Positions 1 to 9,300 of a stretch of 41,289 nt of DNA are shown in pieces. This DNA is from Micavibrio sp. UBA1672 (lineage in GTDB: Bacteria > Pseudomonadota > Alphaproteobacteria > Micavibrionales > Micavibrionaceae). The stretch is from the NCBI GenBank assembly GCA_002320665.1, contig DCKO01000092.1, positions 1 to 41,289 of the forward strand. Reading direction: 5' to 3'. Both the position numbers and the translations under genes were made by a program. Every line of letters starts with the position of its first letter. Positions within the stretch are counted from its first letter, which is position 1. Under the pieces are notes generated by a model that made no database searches, was not told where the DNA came from, and saw nothing but the letters and a program-made list of their open reading frames with translations.

Positions 1-348
1 GGCCATATCGTCATGCAAGGACGCGAAGTTTTCAAAAACGCCGTAAACCTGATGGCAGCCGCAGTCAATGACGCCTTAGAGGAAAATAATATCAGTGCGG
101 CAGAAATAGACTGGCTTGTCCCCCATCAAGCCAATAGCCGAATCATCGAATCGACCGCCAAAAAGCTAGGCTTTTCCATGGATAAAGTCATCATGACCGT
201 CGATCACCATGGCAACACCTCGGCCGCATCCATTCCCCTTGCCTTTGACGAAGCCGTCACAAAAGGCGATATTAAAAAAGGCGATATGGTCCTTTTCGAA
301 GCTCTTGGCGGCGGCCTGACATGGGGATCTGCACTCGCGCGCTTTTAG
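1..348 (+). CDS. fabH: 3-oxoacyl-ACP synthase III (KAS III), C-terminal part, cut by window edge
   Basis: The gene enters from the left edge in frame 1, leaving 115 residues and a TAG stop. FabH condenses acetyl-CoA with malonyl-ACP to start type II fatty acid synthesis in the cytoplasm. The fragment holds the second half of the thiolase fold: the VPHQANSRI segment with the catalytic His, HHGNTSAASIPLA with the catalytic Asn and oxyanion region, and the terminal GGGLTWGSALARF glycine-rich strand found at the end of almost all FabH proteins. The catalytic Cys lies upstream of the window. ihfA follows on the same strand, and fabH-ihfA-merR is a common alphaproteobacterial order. No truncation is seen other than the window edge. 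Confidence 0.96.
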   Translation, partial: GHIVMQGREVFKNAVNLMAAAVNDALEENNISAAEIDWLVPHQANSRIIESTAKKLGFSMDKVIMTVDHHGNTSAASIPLAFDEAVTKGDIKKGDMVLFEALGGGLTWGSALARF

Positions 349-421
349 CCCAAGCATTTAAGAAGACCTGCTTACCCCTTGAATTGAATCACTTTTTTTA
401 CCTGAATCTACCAAAGCAAGA

Positions 422-450
422 TTGACGAGGGTGTTTTATATCGTTACTCT
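422..450 (+). promoter_or_regulatory. possible sigma70 promoter for ihfA
   Basis: TTGACG at 422-427 matches five of six positions of the -35 consensus. Seventeen bases later TACTCT (445-450) is a weak -10. The site lies about 30 bases before the ihfA start in the fabH-ihfA gap. The -10 match is poor, so this is only a candidate. Confidence 0.3.
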
Positions 451-480
451 TATATCATCTGATCAAAATGGAGAGTGATA

Positions 481-774
481 ATGAGTGGCGTAACAATTAC
501 ACGCGCAGACCTTGCCGAAGCCGTCTATCGTGAAGTCGGGCTTTCGCGAAACGAATCGTCCAGTTTAGTAGAAACTCTATTGGATGAAATGTCCGAAGCC
601 CTGATCAAAGGTGACAATGTAAAAATTTCATCCTTTGGCAGTTTCACAATTCGTGAAAAAGGCGAGCGCGTCGGACGTAATCCGAAAACAGGCATCGAAG
701 TGCCTATTTTACCACGCAAAGTCTTGGTATTCCGTGCTTCTCACGTGCTGAAGGACCGGATTAACAAAGGATAA
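481..774 (+). CDS. ihfA: integration host factor subunit alpha
   Basis: A 97-residue HU/IHF-family DNA-bending protein, the usual length for IhfA. It pairs with IhfB and bends DNA sharply at promoters, recombination sites and origins. The family pattern is clear: an N-terminal helical dimerisation part, the SSFGSFTIREK strand, then the beta-arm GRNPKTGIEVPI and PRKVLVFRAS, whose proline at the arm tip intercalates into the minor groove. The alpha subunit is suggested by the close match of the arm and by the position after fabH and before a merR gene. ATG at 481 is preferred to the GTG two codons upstream because GGAG (470-473) is correctly spaced before it. Confidence 0.95.
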   Translation: MSGVTITRADLAEAVYREVGLSRNESSSLVETLLDEMSEALIKGDNVKISSFGSFTIREKGERVGRNPKTGIEVPILPRKVLVFRASHVLKDRINKG

Positions 775-806
775 TAATCATTTTTTTGTAAAGCGAAGGA
801 CAATAG

Positions 807-1376
807 ATGGGCCAGCAATCAAAACCGGAAGAAATACTCGAGCACAGCAAAAAATCTGCAAGCCAAAGCGCTGCATCAGATATGGCAGCCAATGCCAGCA
901 GAAGTATTTCAACCCGTGAGAAAAAGGCCGCTAATGCCTTCCGCACCATCAGCGAAGTCGCCGATGAGCTGGATATCCAACAACATGTCCTGAGATTTTG
1001 GGAAACCAAATTCTCGCAAGTGCGCCCCCTAAAACGTGGTGGCGGTCGTCGCTATTACCGCCCCGAAGATATTTCCTTGCTCAAGGCCATTCACTTCCTG
1101 CTTTATACAGAAGGCTACACCATTAAAGGTGTTCAAAAGCTTCTGCGTGAAGTTGGGAAGAAGAAAATTGTAAGCCTTGTCGAAGCCGCACTTCAGGAAC
1201 AAAATGGCGAAGCCCCTGTGACAACCGCCAAGCCTCAACCAAGTCCGGCAGCAGAAACTGACGATGCAGACATACCTGATTCAGCAGTTGCCAAGAAACT
1301 CTCCCCTGAACAACGCGCGGCCCTACAAGATGTCTTACAAGAACTCAAAGAGCTAAGAGAAATCATCAAGCGCTAA
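807..1376 (+). CDS. MerR-family transcriptional regulator next to ihfA
   Basis: A 189-residue protein with a MerR winged helix-turn-helix at about residues 46-118: FRTISEVADELDIQQHVLRFWE, then the wing with GGGRRYYRPEDISLL, then GYTIKGVQKLLRE. About 45 residues of polar, Ser/Ala-rich sequence precede it. The C-terminal part (about 120-189) is low in complexity and ends in a charged helix that could dimerise. No metal-binding Cys cluster is visible, so the inducer is unknown. A MerR gene directly after ihfA is typical of Alphaproteobacteria, but I know of no firm functional assignment. GAAGGA just upstream of the ATG serves as ribosome binding site. It is probably co-transcribed with ihfA (32-base gap). 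Confidence 0.88.
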   Translation: MGQQSKPEEILEHSKKSASQSAASDMAANASRSISTREKKAANAFRTISEVADELDIQQHVLRFWETKFSQVRPLKRGGGRRYYRPEDISLLKAIHFLLYTEGYTIKGVQKLLREVGKKKIVSLVEAALQEQNGEAPVTTAKPQPSPAAETDDADIPDSAVAKKLSPEQRAALQDVLQELKELREIIKR

Positions 1377-1400
1377 GGCTAAATCCAGAGATAAAACACC

Positions 1401-1607
1401 ATGAAAAGAAAGCTATGCATTTTACTAAGCCTATTTTCATTAACCTTCACCGCTGGCATGATTTCCTTGTCAACGAGAGCTTTATCTAATGGCTGCGGGA
1501 TTATGCCGATTCCCCCTTTGGGCTGTAAAAAAGAACATGCAAAATGCATTTGCAATTCGGATGGCGCATGCAAATGGGTCTTTGAAGATTGCGGATATAT
1601 CAGATAA
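1401..1607 (+). CDS. small secreted cysteine-rich protein
   Basis: Sixty-eight residues. The N-terminus is a signal peptide (MKRK, then a hydrophobic stretch to about residue 27). The mature part has six cysteines and the motif GCGIMPIPPLGCKKEHAKC followed by CICNSDGACKWVF, ending in a CGYIR tail. Small bacterial secreted proteins with a CGIxPIPPxGC core and a CxCxxxGxCxW pattern are familiar as uncharacterised families, so this is likely real despite its size. The even Cys count and export suggest disulfides in the periplasm. The ribosome binding site is weak. It lies 24 bases after the merR gene and may be its last cistron. Function is unknown. Confidence 0.7.
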   Translation: MKRKLCILLSLFSLTFTAGMISLSTRALSNGCGIMPIPPLGCKKEHAKCICNSDGACKWVFEDCGYIR

Positions 1608-1714
1608 CACGTCAGCAACAAGCATTTACCTTGAATCAGGAATGAAGAACGAAGCATAGTGAACCTTCGCGAGTGATAAAATGACGTAATTCAAGATAAA
1701 TGATCAAAGCTTAC

Positions 1715-2131
1715 TTACAGACACTCGGCCCAGGTTTCTACACCACTATCATCCGCCTTACGGCGACCTTTAATGACAATCTCCCCTAGCTCGACACTGG
1801 TTCTACACTCGAAAATGGGCACTAAAGTTCGTAAAACCATATCCAGCTTTCGACCCGGAAAAAACGGCCCATAAGAGCAAAATTCCGCGACATCCAGAGG
1901 ATAACCTTTTTCTTCGTGTTTTGTGCCTTTTGGCTCTAGGCGAAAATTAGAAGTATGACGCGCCCGAATGCCATCTTCTCGCGTATAATAATCCGTGATG
2001 AAACTGCCATATACTTTAAATTCTGCAGTATTACGCACCACAAAACATATAGGCTCGGATGTAATTTCCTGAGCTTGCACATTTGGCGTAATAGCCACCA
2101 AAAATAATAGGAATAAAAACACACATCTCAT
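1715..2131 (-). CDS. secreted protein of unknown function
   Basis: I do not recognise this 138-residue protein. Starting at MRCVFLFLLFL it has a good signal peptide with an AxA-type cleavage point (NVQA, then QEIT). The mature part has four cysteines, is mixed in charge, and looks like a beta-rich periplasmic domain (ICFVVRNTAEFKVYGSFI, then FCSYGPFFPGRKLDMVL). A start 12 codons upstream would give MVERREKWYNNY before the signal peptide and is less likely. It is transcribed divergently from tsaE and converges on the small Cys-rich protein. No Shine-Dalgarno is visible; see the promoter entry at 2132-2167. Confidence 0.65.
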   Translation of the reverse strand: MRCVFLFLLFLVAITPNVQAQEITSEPICFVVRNTAEFKVYGSFITDYYTREDGIRARHTSNFRLEPKGTKHEEKGYPLDVAEFCSYGPFFPGRKLDMVLRTLVPIFECRTSVELGEIVIKGRRKADDSGVETWAECL

Positions 2132-2167
2132 ATAATTATTATACCATTTTTCACGTCTTTCCACCAA
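2132..2167 (-). promoter_or_regulatory. possible leaderless promoter of the 1715-2131 gene
   Basis: Reading the minus strand, a perfect TATAAT is followed by six bases and then the ATG at 2131, so transcription would start at or next to the start codon. A weak TTGGTG/TGGTGG sits 17-18 bases upstream of the TATAAT. Together with the missing Shine-Dalgarno this fits a leaderless mRNA, but AT-rich DNA gives such matches by chance. Confidence 0.3.
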
Positions 2168-2193
2168 GCATCTTGTTGTTTAATATGCTTCCT

Positions 2194-2625
2194 ATGGAGA
2201 TAAGTACAAACAGCGAAAAAGAGACAAATACCGCAGCCAAGGATTTTGCCAAAACCTTGTCAGGAAACGAAATTATTCTGTTTTATGGTGATTTAGGCAT
2301 GGGAAAATCCGTTTTCTGCCGCAGCCTGATCAAAGCCTTATGCGAAGACGAAACACTGGAAGTCCCCAGCCCCACATTTACATTATTACAACAATATCAG
2401 TGTGATAAGGGCATTATATGGCATTTTGATTTATACCGCCTAAGTGACCCCACAGAAGTTTACGAAATCGGATGGGAAGATTCTCTGGAAAATGGCATCA
2501 CTTTGGTTGAATGGCCGGAACGTCTCGGATCGTTAATACCCCCAAAACATATCGCAATAACCTTAAGCGCGCCGTCAAAATCTGAACCCAATCATAGAAA
2601 GATAGAGATCATTCATAATGAGTAA
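2194..2625 (+). CDS. tsaE: tRNA threonylcarbamoyladenosine biosynthesis ATPase TsaE
   Basis: TsaE is the small ATPase that works with TsaB and TsaD to make t6A37 in ANN-decoding tRNAs. With the start at 2194 the protein has 143 residues, typical of the family. The P-loop GDLGMGKS is at 32-39, followed by VPSPTFTLLQQY, WHFDLYRL and the late VEWPERLG, all hallmarks of TsaE. Another ATG at 2185 and a TTG at 2173 are possible starts; none has a strong ribosome binding site. The last codons overlap the next gene by eight bases (ATGAGTAA), implying translational coupling with the nucleotidyltransferase. Confidence 0.94.
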   Translation: MEISTNSEKETNTAAKDFAKTLSGNEIILFYGDLGMGKSVFCRSLIKALCEDETLEVPSPTFTLLQQYQCDKGIIWHFDLYRLSDPTEVYEIGWEDSLENGITLVEWPERLGSLIPPKHIAITLSAPSKSEPNHRKIEIIHNE

Positions 2626-3361
2626 CGCCCCCATACAAAAAGCATTCATCTTAGGCGCAGGATTTGGAACGCGCCTTCGCCCCTATACAGATGAACGCCC
2701 CAAGCCCATGGTCGAAATTAATGGCCGCACTCTTATAACACGTATACTCGATAAGCTCATTTGCGCCGGCGTCACAGAAGCATATGTGAACACGCATTAT
2801 CTAGCGGGCATTATGGAGGATCGCTTAAAAACCTATGCATCTAAAAATAATATCAAGATTCATATTTCTCATGAACCGGATATTCTGGATACAGGCGGCG
2901 GAATCAAAAACATCATCGGCGAATTTGATTCAAACCCGTTTTATGTGATCGCAGGTGACTCGCTTTGGACAGATGGCAAACTCAGTGCACTGGATGACCT
3001 GCACCAGAATTGGGATGGCTCGAAAATGGATATTTTGACTCTGATGATGCCAGTAGAGCGCATGATCCTGACCCATGGCGTTGGCGATTATAATTTTATT
3101 AATGAAAAGCAGGTTAAACGCAGCCTCGATAAATCGGGCACACATATGTGGACCAATATCCGTATAAACACACCGGATGTTTTTCAAAAATACGCCCTAG
3201 AAACCCAAAAAGAAAAAAACTTCTCCTTTTTACCTATAATGGATGAGTGCGAAAAGGCCGGACGGCTTTTTGCTCTGGAGCATGACGCTGATTGGCACCA
3301 TGTCAGCACCCCAAAAGATTTGGAAACCGTAGATGCCGCATTCAAAAAGGAAAATTTATGA
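2618..3361 (+). CDS. MurU-like sugar-1-phosphate nucleotidyltransferase
   Basis: A 247-residue GT-A-fold nucleotidyltransferase. The signature FILGAGFGTRLRPYT then ERPKPMV (residues 10-32) binds the NTP. ILDTGGGI and VIAGDSLW supply further nucleotide and metal contacts. The size and motifs fit the group of N-acetylmuramate-1-phosphate uridylyltransferase (MurU) and related mannose-1-phosphate guanylyltransferases; substrate cannot be fixed from sequence alone. In many Proteobacteria MurU follows the kinase AmgK in a peptidoglycan recycling route, and in alphaproteobacteria both often sit between tsaE and addB. Here no kinase gene is present between them. It overlaps tsaE and addB (ATGA at 3358-3361), so it belongs to this operon. 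Confidence 0.85.
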   Translation: MSNAPIQKAFILGAGFGTRLRPYTDERPKPMVEINGRTLITRILDKLICAGVTEAYVNTHYLAGIMEDRLKTYASKNNIKIHISHEPDILDTGGGIKNIIGEFDSNPFYVIAGDSLWTDGKLSALDDLHQNWDGSKMDILTLMMPVERMILTHGVGDYNFINEKQVKRSLDKSGTHMWTNIRINTPDVFQKYALETQKEKNFSFLPIMDECEKAGRLFALEHDADWHHVSTPKDLETVDAAFKKENL

Positions 3362-6309
3362 ATGAACAACAGAGCAAAGTAAGTACTATCCCCGCTGGCG
3401 AGAACTTTGCGCATGTTCTAGGTGAATATATATTGTCGCAAAACAAAGGCGCTGCAGAGGGTTTGACACAATACAAAATCTTGCTTCCAACACGAAGAGC
3501 GTGCAGAAACCTACAAGAGGCATTTTTAGAGATAAATAAAGGCAAACCAATTTTGCTACCGCAAATCATGCCATTAGGCGATGTGGAAGAACAAGACTTG
3601 TCCTTATTAATGTTTGGCAGTCGACATGAATTTTTAGAAATTCCACAAGCTATTTCACCTATGAGACGAAAAATATTACTGACCACTTTAATTCAAAAAA
3701 TACCCGATTTTACTCTGAACATAGAACACGCTTTAAAACTCTCAGATGCAATTGCAGCGCTTCTAGATCAAATTATCATAGAGGAACTGGATTTTAAAAA
3801 TCTAGAAAACCTAGTCCCTGCTGACTTTTCAATACACTGGCAAGTTACACTTGATTTTCTAAAAATCATATCCGAACAATGGCCCAATATTCTAGCTGAA
3901 CAAAATATGGTTGATCCGGCAAAAAGACGAAACATGTTAATGGATAACTTAACTCAATTCTGGTTAGAAACTTTGCCCACAACCCCCATTATAGCAGCAG
4001 GATCGACAGGTTCTGTACCAGCAACAAGACGCTTAATGAAAGCTATAGCAACACTTCCACACGGAGAAATTATCTTACCCGGTCTGGATTTGAATATGGA
4101 TAACGATAGTTGGAAGAAGCTAGATACCTCTCATCCACAATCAGGCCTTAAAAATTTGATTAATTTCATAGGCATTGAGCGCGACAAAATAAATAATCTT
4201 ACAAACAACTATTCAGACCGCCATATACTTGCTAGTGAAATGATGCGCCCTGCAGAAACAGCAGAGCAATGGAAAAAGTTTTCTAAAAACGCAGAAATTG
4301 AAAAAATGCTGCATGGATTAGAATACTATTCTTGCAAAAATCCAGGACAAGAAGCAAAGTTGATTGCCCTAATCATTCGGGAAGCCATAGAAAAAAAGAA
4401 AAGAAATATCGCACTAATTACGCCTGATCGTAATATTGCCTCACGCGTTATATCTATATGCAGACGCTGGAACATCGAACTTGATGATTCAGGAGGAACT
4501 AAGCTATCCCGCACAAATAAGGGTGAGTTTATTTTACTTGTTCTAAAATATTTGTGTGAGGATCATAATCCAGTTAGTCTTCTGGCCTTACTAAAACATC
4601 CCCTATGCAGACTCGGCCATGATATTAAAACCTATAAAACGATCTTAAATAAATTCGAACTTAGCATTTTACGTAGCAAAGTGCCGCTAAATTCAATATC
4701 AATGATTAAAAAATTTGCAGAAAAGGAAGTTAATAGCCAAGCTCTTACAAACTTTATAGCACAACTGGAAAACATATTTCAGACACATCAGTTACGTAAC
4801 ACTCAAACCATTTCTCAGATTATTTATAACCACATAACAATACTGCAAAAACTAGCCCGTACGAATGATACGGAAGGTGACGCAGTTTTATGGTCTGGCA
4901 ATGATGGCGAAAAAGCCGCCGAATTATTCATAGAGCTTCAAGAACATACTCACCTTATAAAGGAAAGCACCCCAATTGAATACCAAGATCTATTGATGCA
5001 TCTGATGGATCAAAGCAATGTCAGACATGGTAATAATACACTTTCCAGCATTCATATTTTAGGACAACTTGAAGGCAGGATTATAAGTGCAGATCTTATT
5101 ATTATGGCGGGCCTCAACGAAGAAACCTGGCCACCATCATCCAAACATGATCCGTGGATGTCACGCCCTATGAAAAAGCAATTTGGGTTACCTGACGCTG
5201 AAAAGTTTATTGGCCTTGCTGCACATGACTTTGTGCAAGGTTTTTGCGCAAAAAATGTAATAATAACACGTTCCGAGCAATATGATGGATCCCCCACAGT
5301 CCCTGCCAGATGGTTAGCTCGACTTGATACAGTATTACAAACAGCAAATTTGAGCCTCAAAGATTTAAGCAAAAACCCTTATCTGAAATGGACAGAAGAA
5401 TTAGATGCCTCGCAAAACTTCATACCTTGCGAACAGCCAGCACCTAAACCTCCTATAATAGCACGCCCCTCTTCCATGTCCGTTACCAGAATAGAAAAAT
5501 GGCTCCAAGACCCCTATTCAATCTATGCCTATTATATATTGGGACTAAGACAATTAGAGCCATTAAAAATCAAACATGATGCAGCTTTGCAAGGCAGTAT
5601 CCTGCACAAAATATTAGACAATTTTGTACGTGATTACCCAATTACGCTACCCGAAAATGCCCAACAAATTCTTGAATCTTACACACAGGACGCTTTACAA
5701 GAATTTGGCATTAATGAAAGAGAAATGCCCTTCTGGCTATTGCGCTTTAGAAATATTGTGCAATGGTTTTTGCAACATGAAGTGGAATGGCGTAAACATG
5801 CAAAATTTTTAAGTAGTGAAGCCAGAGGAAAAGTCAATTTTAAATTTAACGGCAATCTATTCGAACTACACTGTATTGCTGATCGAATTGATAAAGTGAC
5901 AGCTGGCTACGCCCTGATAGACTATAAAAGTGCAGGTAACTTTAGCGCTCATAAACTCAAAAAAGGACTGTTACCACAGTTACCTTTAGAAGCTTTAATT
6001 CTTGAAAAGAATGGCTTTGAAAAGAACAAAAATTCAAGCGATTCAATGCCCGTTCAAAGACTATCTTACTGGATCATGAAGGGAGCGCAAACAGCGGGGG
6101 AAGTTATAGAAATAAATGGAGATCTTTCTGATACACTAAAAATAGTAGAAGAAGGGCTCCAAAATCTCGTATGTGCTTTTAATGATCCTGATATACCTTA
6201 TTACGCAGTACCTGATATCAATAACGCACCTCGTTACAATGACTATGAACACCTTTCGCGCCTCAAGGAATGGACAGTTCTTGATAAAACAACAGATGAG
6301 GTTGCGTAA
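3358..6309 (+). CDS. addB: double-strand break repair protein AddB (alphaproteobacterial type)
   Basis: A 983-residue AddB subunit of the AddAB helicase-nuclease, which resects broken DNA ends to load RecA. The start at 3358 overlaps the previous stop (ATGA); an earlier in-frame ATG at 3292 would add residues with no family counterpart. The N-terminus (YKILLPTRRACRNLQEAFL) is the inactivated helicase-like domain of alphaproteobacterial AddB; the classical GxGKT loop is not visible. Near the middle are LEGRIISADLIIMAGLNE and TWPPSSKHDPWMS. The C-terminal PD-(D/E)XK nuclease shows ADRIDKV (about 842) and ALIDYKSAG with Asp855 and Lys857, so the nuclease looks intact. Unlike Firmicutes AddB, no obvious iron-sulfur Cys cluster was noted. 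addA follows with no gap. Confidence 0.93.
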   Translation: MNEQQSKVSTIPAGENFAHVLGEYILSQNKGAAEGLTQYKILLPTRRACRNLQEAFLEINKGKPILLPQIMPLGDVEEQDLSLLMFGSRHEFLEIPQAISPMRRKILLTTLIQKIPDFTLNIEHALKLSDAIAALLDQIIIEELDFKNLENLVPADFSIHWQVTLDFLKIISEQWPNILAEQNMVDPAKRRNMLMDNLTQFWLETLPTTPIIAAGSTGSVPATRRLMKAIATLPHGEIILPGLDLNMDNDSWKKLDTSHPQSGLKNLINFIGIERDKINNLTNNYSDRHILASEMMRPAETAEQWKKFSKNAEIEKMLHGLEYYSCKNPGQEAKLIALIIREAIEKKKRNIALITPDRNIASRVISICRRWNIELDDSGGTKLSRTNKGEFILLVLKYLCEDHNPVSLLALLKHPLCRLGHDIKTYKTILNKFELSILRSKVPLNSISMIKKFAEKEVNSQALTNFIAQLENIFQTHQLRNTQTISQIIYNHITILQKLARTNDTEGDAVLWSGNDGEKAAELFIELQEHTHLIKESTPIEYQDLLMHLMDQSNVRHGNNTLSSIHILGQLEGRIISADLIIMAGLNEETWPPSSKHDPWMSRPMKKQFGLPDAEKFIGLAAHDFVQGFCAKNVIITRSEQYDGSPTVPARWLARLDTVLQTANLSLKDLSKNPYLKWTEELDASQNFIPCEQPAPKPPIIARPSSMSVTRIEKWLQDPYSIYAYYILGLRQLEPLKIKHDAALQGSILHKILDNFVRDYPITLPENAQQILESYTQDALQEFGINEREMPFWLLRFRNIVQWFLQHEVEWRKHAKFLSSEARGKVNFKFNGNLFELHCIADRIDKVTAGYALIDYKSAGNFSAHKLKKGLLPQLPLEALILEKNGFEKNKNSSDSMPVQRLSYWIMKGAQTAGEVIEINGDLSDTLKIVEEGLQNLVCAFNDPDIPYYAVPDINNAPRYNDYEHLSRLKEWTVLDKTTDEVA

Positions 6310-9300
6310 ATGAACCAAATTGTAGAAAAAATAGATAAACATTATAACCAGACACTTAATCCTGACACCCTGCAGCGTCAGGCCTCCAACCCCCATGAAA
6401 GCATCTGGGTAAGCGCCTCAGCAGGCTCAGGAAAAACAAAAGTCTTAACGGACCGCGTCCTGAGGCTCTTGCTTCCACGTAGCAACGGACTTCCAGCTAC
6501 AAAACCACATAAAATCCTATGTTTGACCTTCACAAAATCTGCTGCAAGCGAAATGGAACTAAGGATAAAAAATACACTCGGTCACTGGGCTATTATGCCC
6601 GATAGAAATGACAATGATACAAAAAGCTCATTGTATCATGTATTAAAAAACCTTCTAGGTGATGCGCCTGATAATGCACAAATCCTAGCAGCAAAACGTC
6701 TTTTCCCTGAAGTTATTGACGCAACATCAGGCCTACAAATCATGACAATACACTCATTCTGCCAATCACTGTTAAGTCGTTTTCCTTTAGAAGCAGGTAT
6801 ATCCCCCAATTTCACAATGCTTGAAGAACAAAAAAATCAGGCTCTTCTCGAACAGGCGCAAAAATACATACTGTCCAATGCACAAAACAGCGCTTCTGAA
6901 TTTTCAAAACCTTTGCAAAACCTGTCACGTTTTCTCAACGAAGATCAATTTACACATCTAATCAAATCTGTATGTTCAGAGCGCTACCAGTTGCAGGCAC
7001 TTCTAAGTAAAAACTGGGATCATAACACCATATATTCAAAGCTATGTGCCTATTATGATATCAAAAATGGTCTAGAAGCAGACATGCACCTACTTGAAAT
7101 ATGCTCGGCACTTACGCAAGAACAAGAAGCAAAGATCAAAAAAGCGGCATATGCACTACTCAAAGGTTCAGGCAGTAGTGAACCAACCTATGGTCAAACC
7201 ATCCTTGAATGGCTCAACAAAGCCACAAAGGAACGTATGAACCTATACCAATCGTATCGTAGTGTTTTTATCACATCCTCGGAAAGCATTAGAAAAAAAG
7301 GATTTCCAACAAAAAAAACTGAAGATGAAAATTTAGGTATCACGGAAATTCTACACAAGGAGGCGCAAAGATTAATAGATGCGGAAGCAACCCTCAAGAA
7401 AATATACTCTGCATCTGGCACAAGAGATCTAATTCATCTCGGCATAGGTATTTTAAAACAATATCAAAAACAAAAGTCTCGAAAAGGGGCATTGGATTTT
7501 GATGACTTAATTATAAAGACACTTGAACTCTTAACGCATCAGGAAAAAAACTTCAGCTCATGGGTCATGTACAAACTAGATCAAGGCTTAGACCATATCC
7601 TGGTCGATGAAGCACAAGACACAAATCCGGAGCAATGGAAAATCATAGCTGCAATTTGCGATGAATTCTTTCACGGCTACTCTGCACGTGATGATGTAGA
7701 GCGAAGCTGTTTTGTTGTTGGTGACCTAAAGCAGTCAATTTATAGCTTCCAGCGCGCTGCACCTGCAGAGTTTTTACGGATGCAAAAATTTCTTCATGAA
7801 AAAATTTCTCAAGCAGGAAAAACAAACAGATCAGTAGCACTTGATATTTCTTTTCGTTCTACAGAATGTATTTTAAGAATTGTTGACTCCGTTTTTGCAC
7901 CCGAAAATATGCAACATGCTGCGGGCGGAGAACTAGTCCACCACACAAGCTTTAGAGAGGGGCAAGCAGGTCGTATAGAGTTATGGCCTTTATTCAAGAC
8001 TGAAAAAAGAGAAGCGCCCCCTTATTGGACACCACCAATAGAAAAACGTGAATACGAAAGCAGTGCGGCCCAGCTTAGCGCATACATTGCAGATAATATT
8101 GCACAATGGATAGAAAACAAAGAAACACTTCCAGCATATGATAGGCCCATAAACGCGGGAGATATACTAATTCTTGTGCGCACAAGGACAAAACTGGTTG
8201 ATCAACTTGTGCGAAATCTTAAAAACAGGAATATTCCCGTAAATGGTGCAGACCGAATGATCTTGGGAGAACATCTAGCAGTGGAGGATTTACTTGCTTT
8301 AGGTAAATTTGCACTATTGCCAGATGATGACCTTACTCTGGCCTGCATATTAAAATCCCCGTTTTTAAACTGGAGTGAAGAAGAACTCTTTACACTGAGC
8401 TATAAAAGAAAGAAATCATTATGGCATGAACTTAATTCATTTGATGAGACTAGATTACTTGAACTTGCACAAGACACAAACACCACATATCAAGTAAAAG
8501 AAAAATTAAAAAAGACGCATATGTGGCTCAGTAATATCATTGAAAAATCAAACCATAATGTCTTCGAATTCTTTTCATATATTTTAAACCATCCCTGCCC
8601 TGCGGACCAAACTAGCGGCTTAAAAGCTATATTATACCGCTTGGGAAATGATGCTATTGACCCTCTGGATGAGTTCCTGAATATAACGCTAAATTTCTCA
8701 AAGAATTCAATTGGCGGATTACAGGTTTTTCTGGACCAGCAAGAACATGAGGAAACCGAGATCAAAAGAGAACTAGAAGACTCAAAGTCACAAGTACGCA
8801 TTATGACGGTTCATGCATCAAAAGGCCTACAAGCTCCCATCGTGATCCTGCCTGATACAATACAAAACCTCTCGTCTCAAAAATACGACCGTCTCTTATG
8901 GCCAGATAAAACCAAATTGAATATGCCAATATGGGCAGCCAACAAAGACTTACAGCCTCAACAATACGAAACGCTTTTAGAAGATTATAAAATCAAACAA
9001 AAAGAAGAAAACATGCGCCTTTTATATGTCGCCATGACCCGTGCCGCGGACCGGCTATATATTGCTGGACATGAAGGACAAAGAAGCAGTGATGATGGCT
9101 CATGGTATCACCTAATACGGCGCGCCATTGAAGATGACAGCACACATGAAGAACTTAAAAATGGTGTATTGCGCATTGAAAACTCACAGACCAGTACACC
9201 AGATCGCAAATCAGATCAAAAAGATGCAAAAGATAAAAAAGAAACACTACCTGATTGGGCATACAAAAATGCTTCATTCGCAGAAGAAACATATAAAGTG

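Noticed and set aside
1609..1695. ACGTCA/TGACGT and CTTGAAT/ATTCAAG pairs in pseudoknot order between convergent genes
   Set aside because: The arms are short, far apart and lack other RNA-like features; likely chance, and no T-run marks a terminator.
3292..3357. Upstream ATG extending addB by 22 codons
   Set aside because: The extension lies inside the nucleotidyltransferase gene and has no AddB-like sequence; the ATGA overlap at 3358 is a better start.
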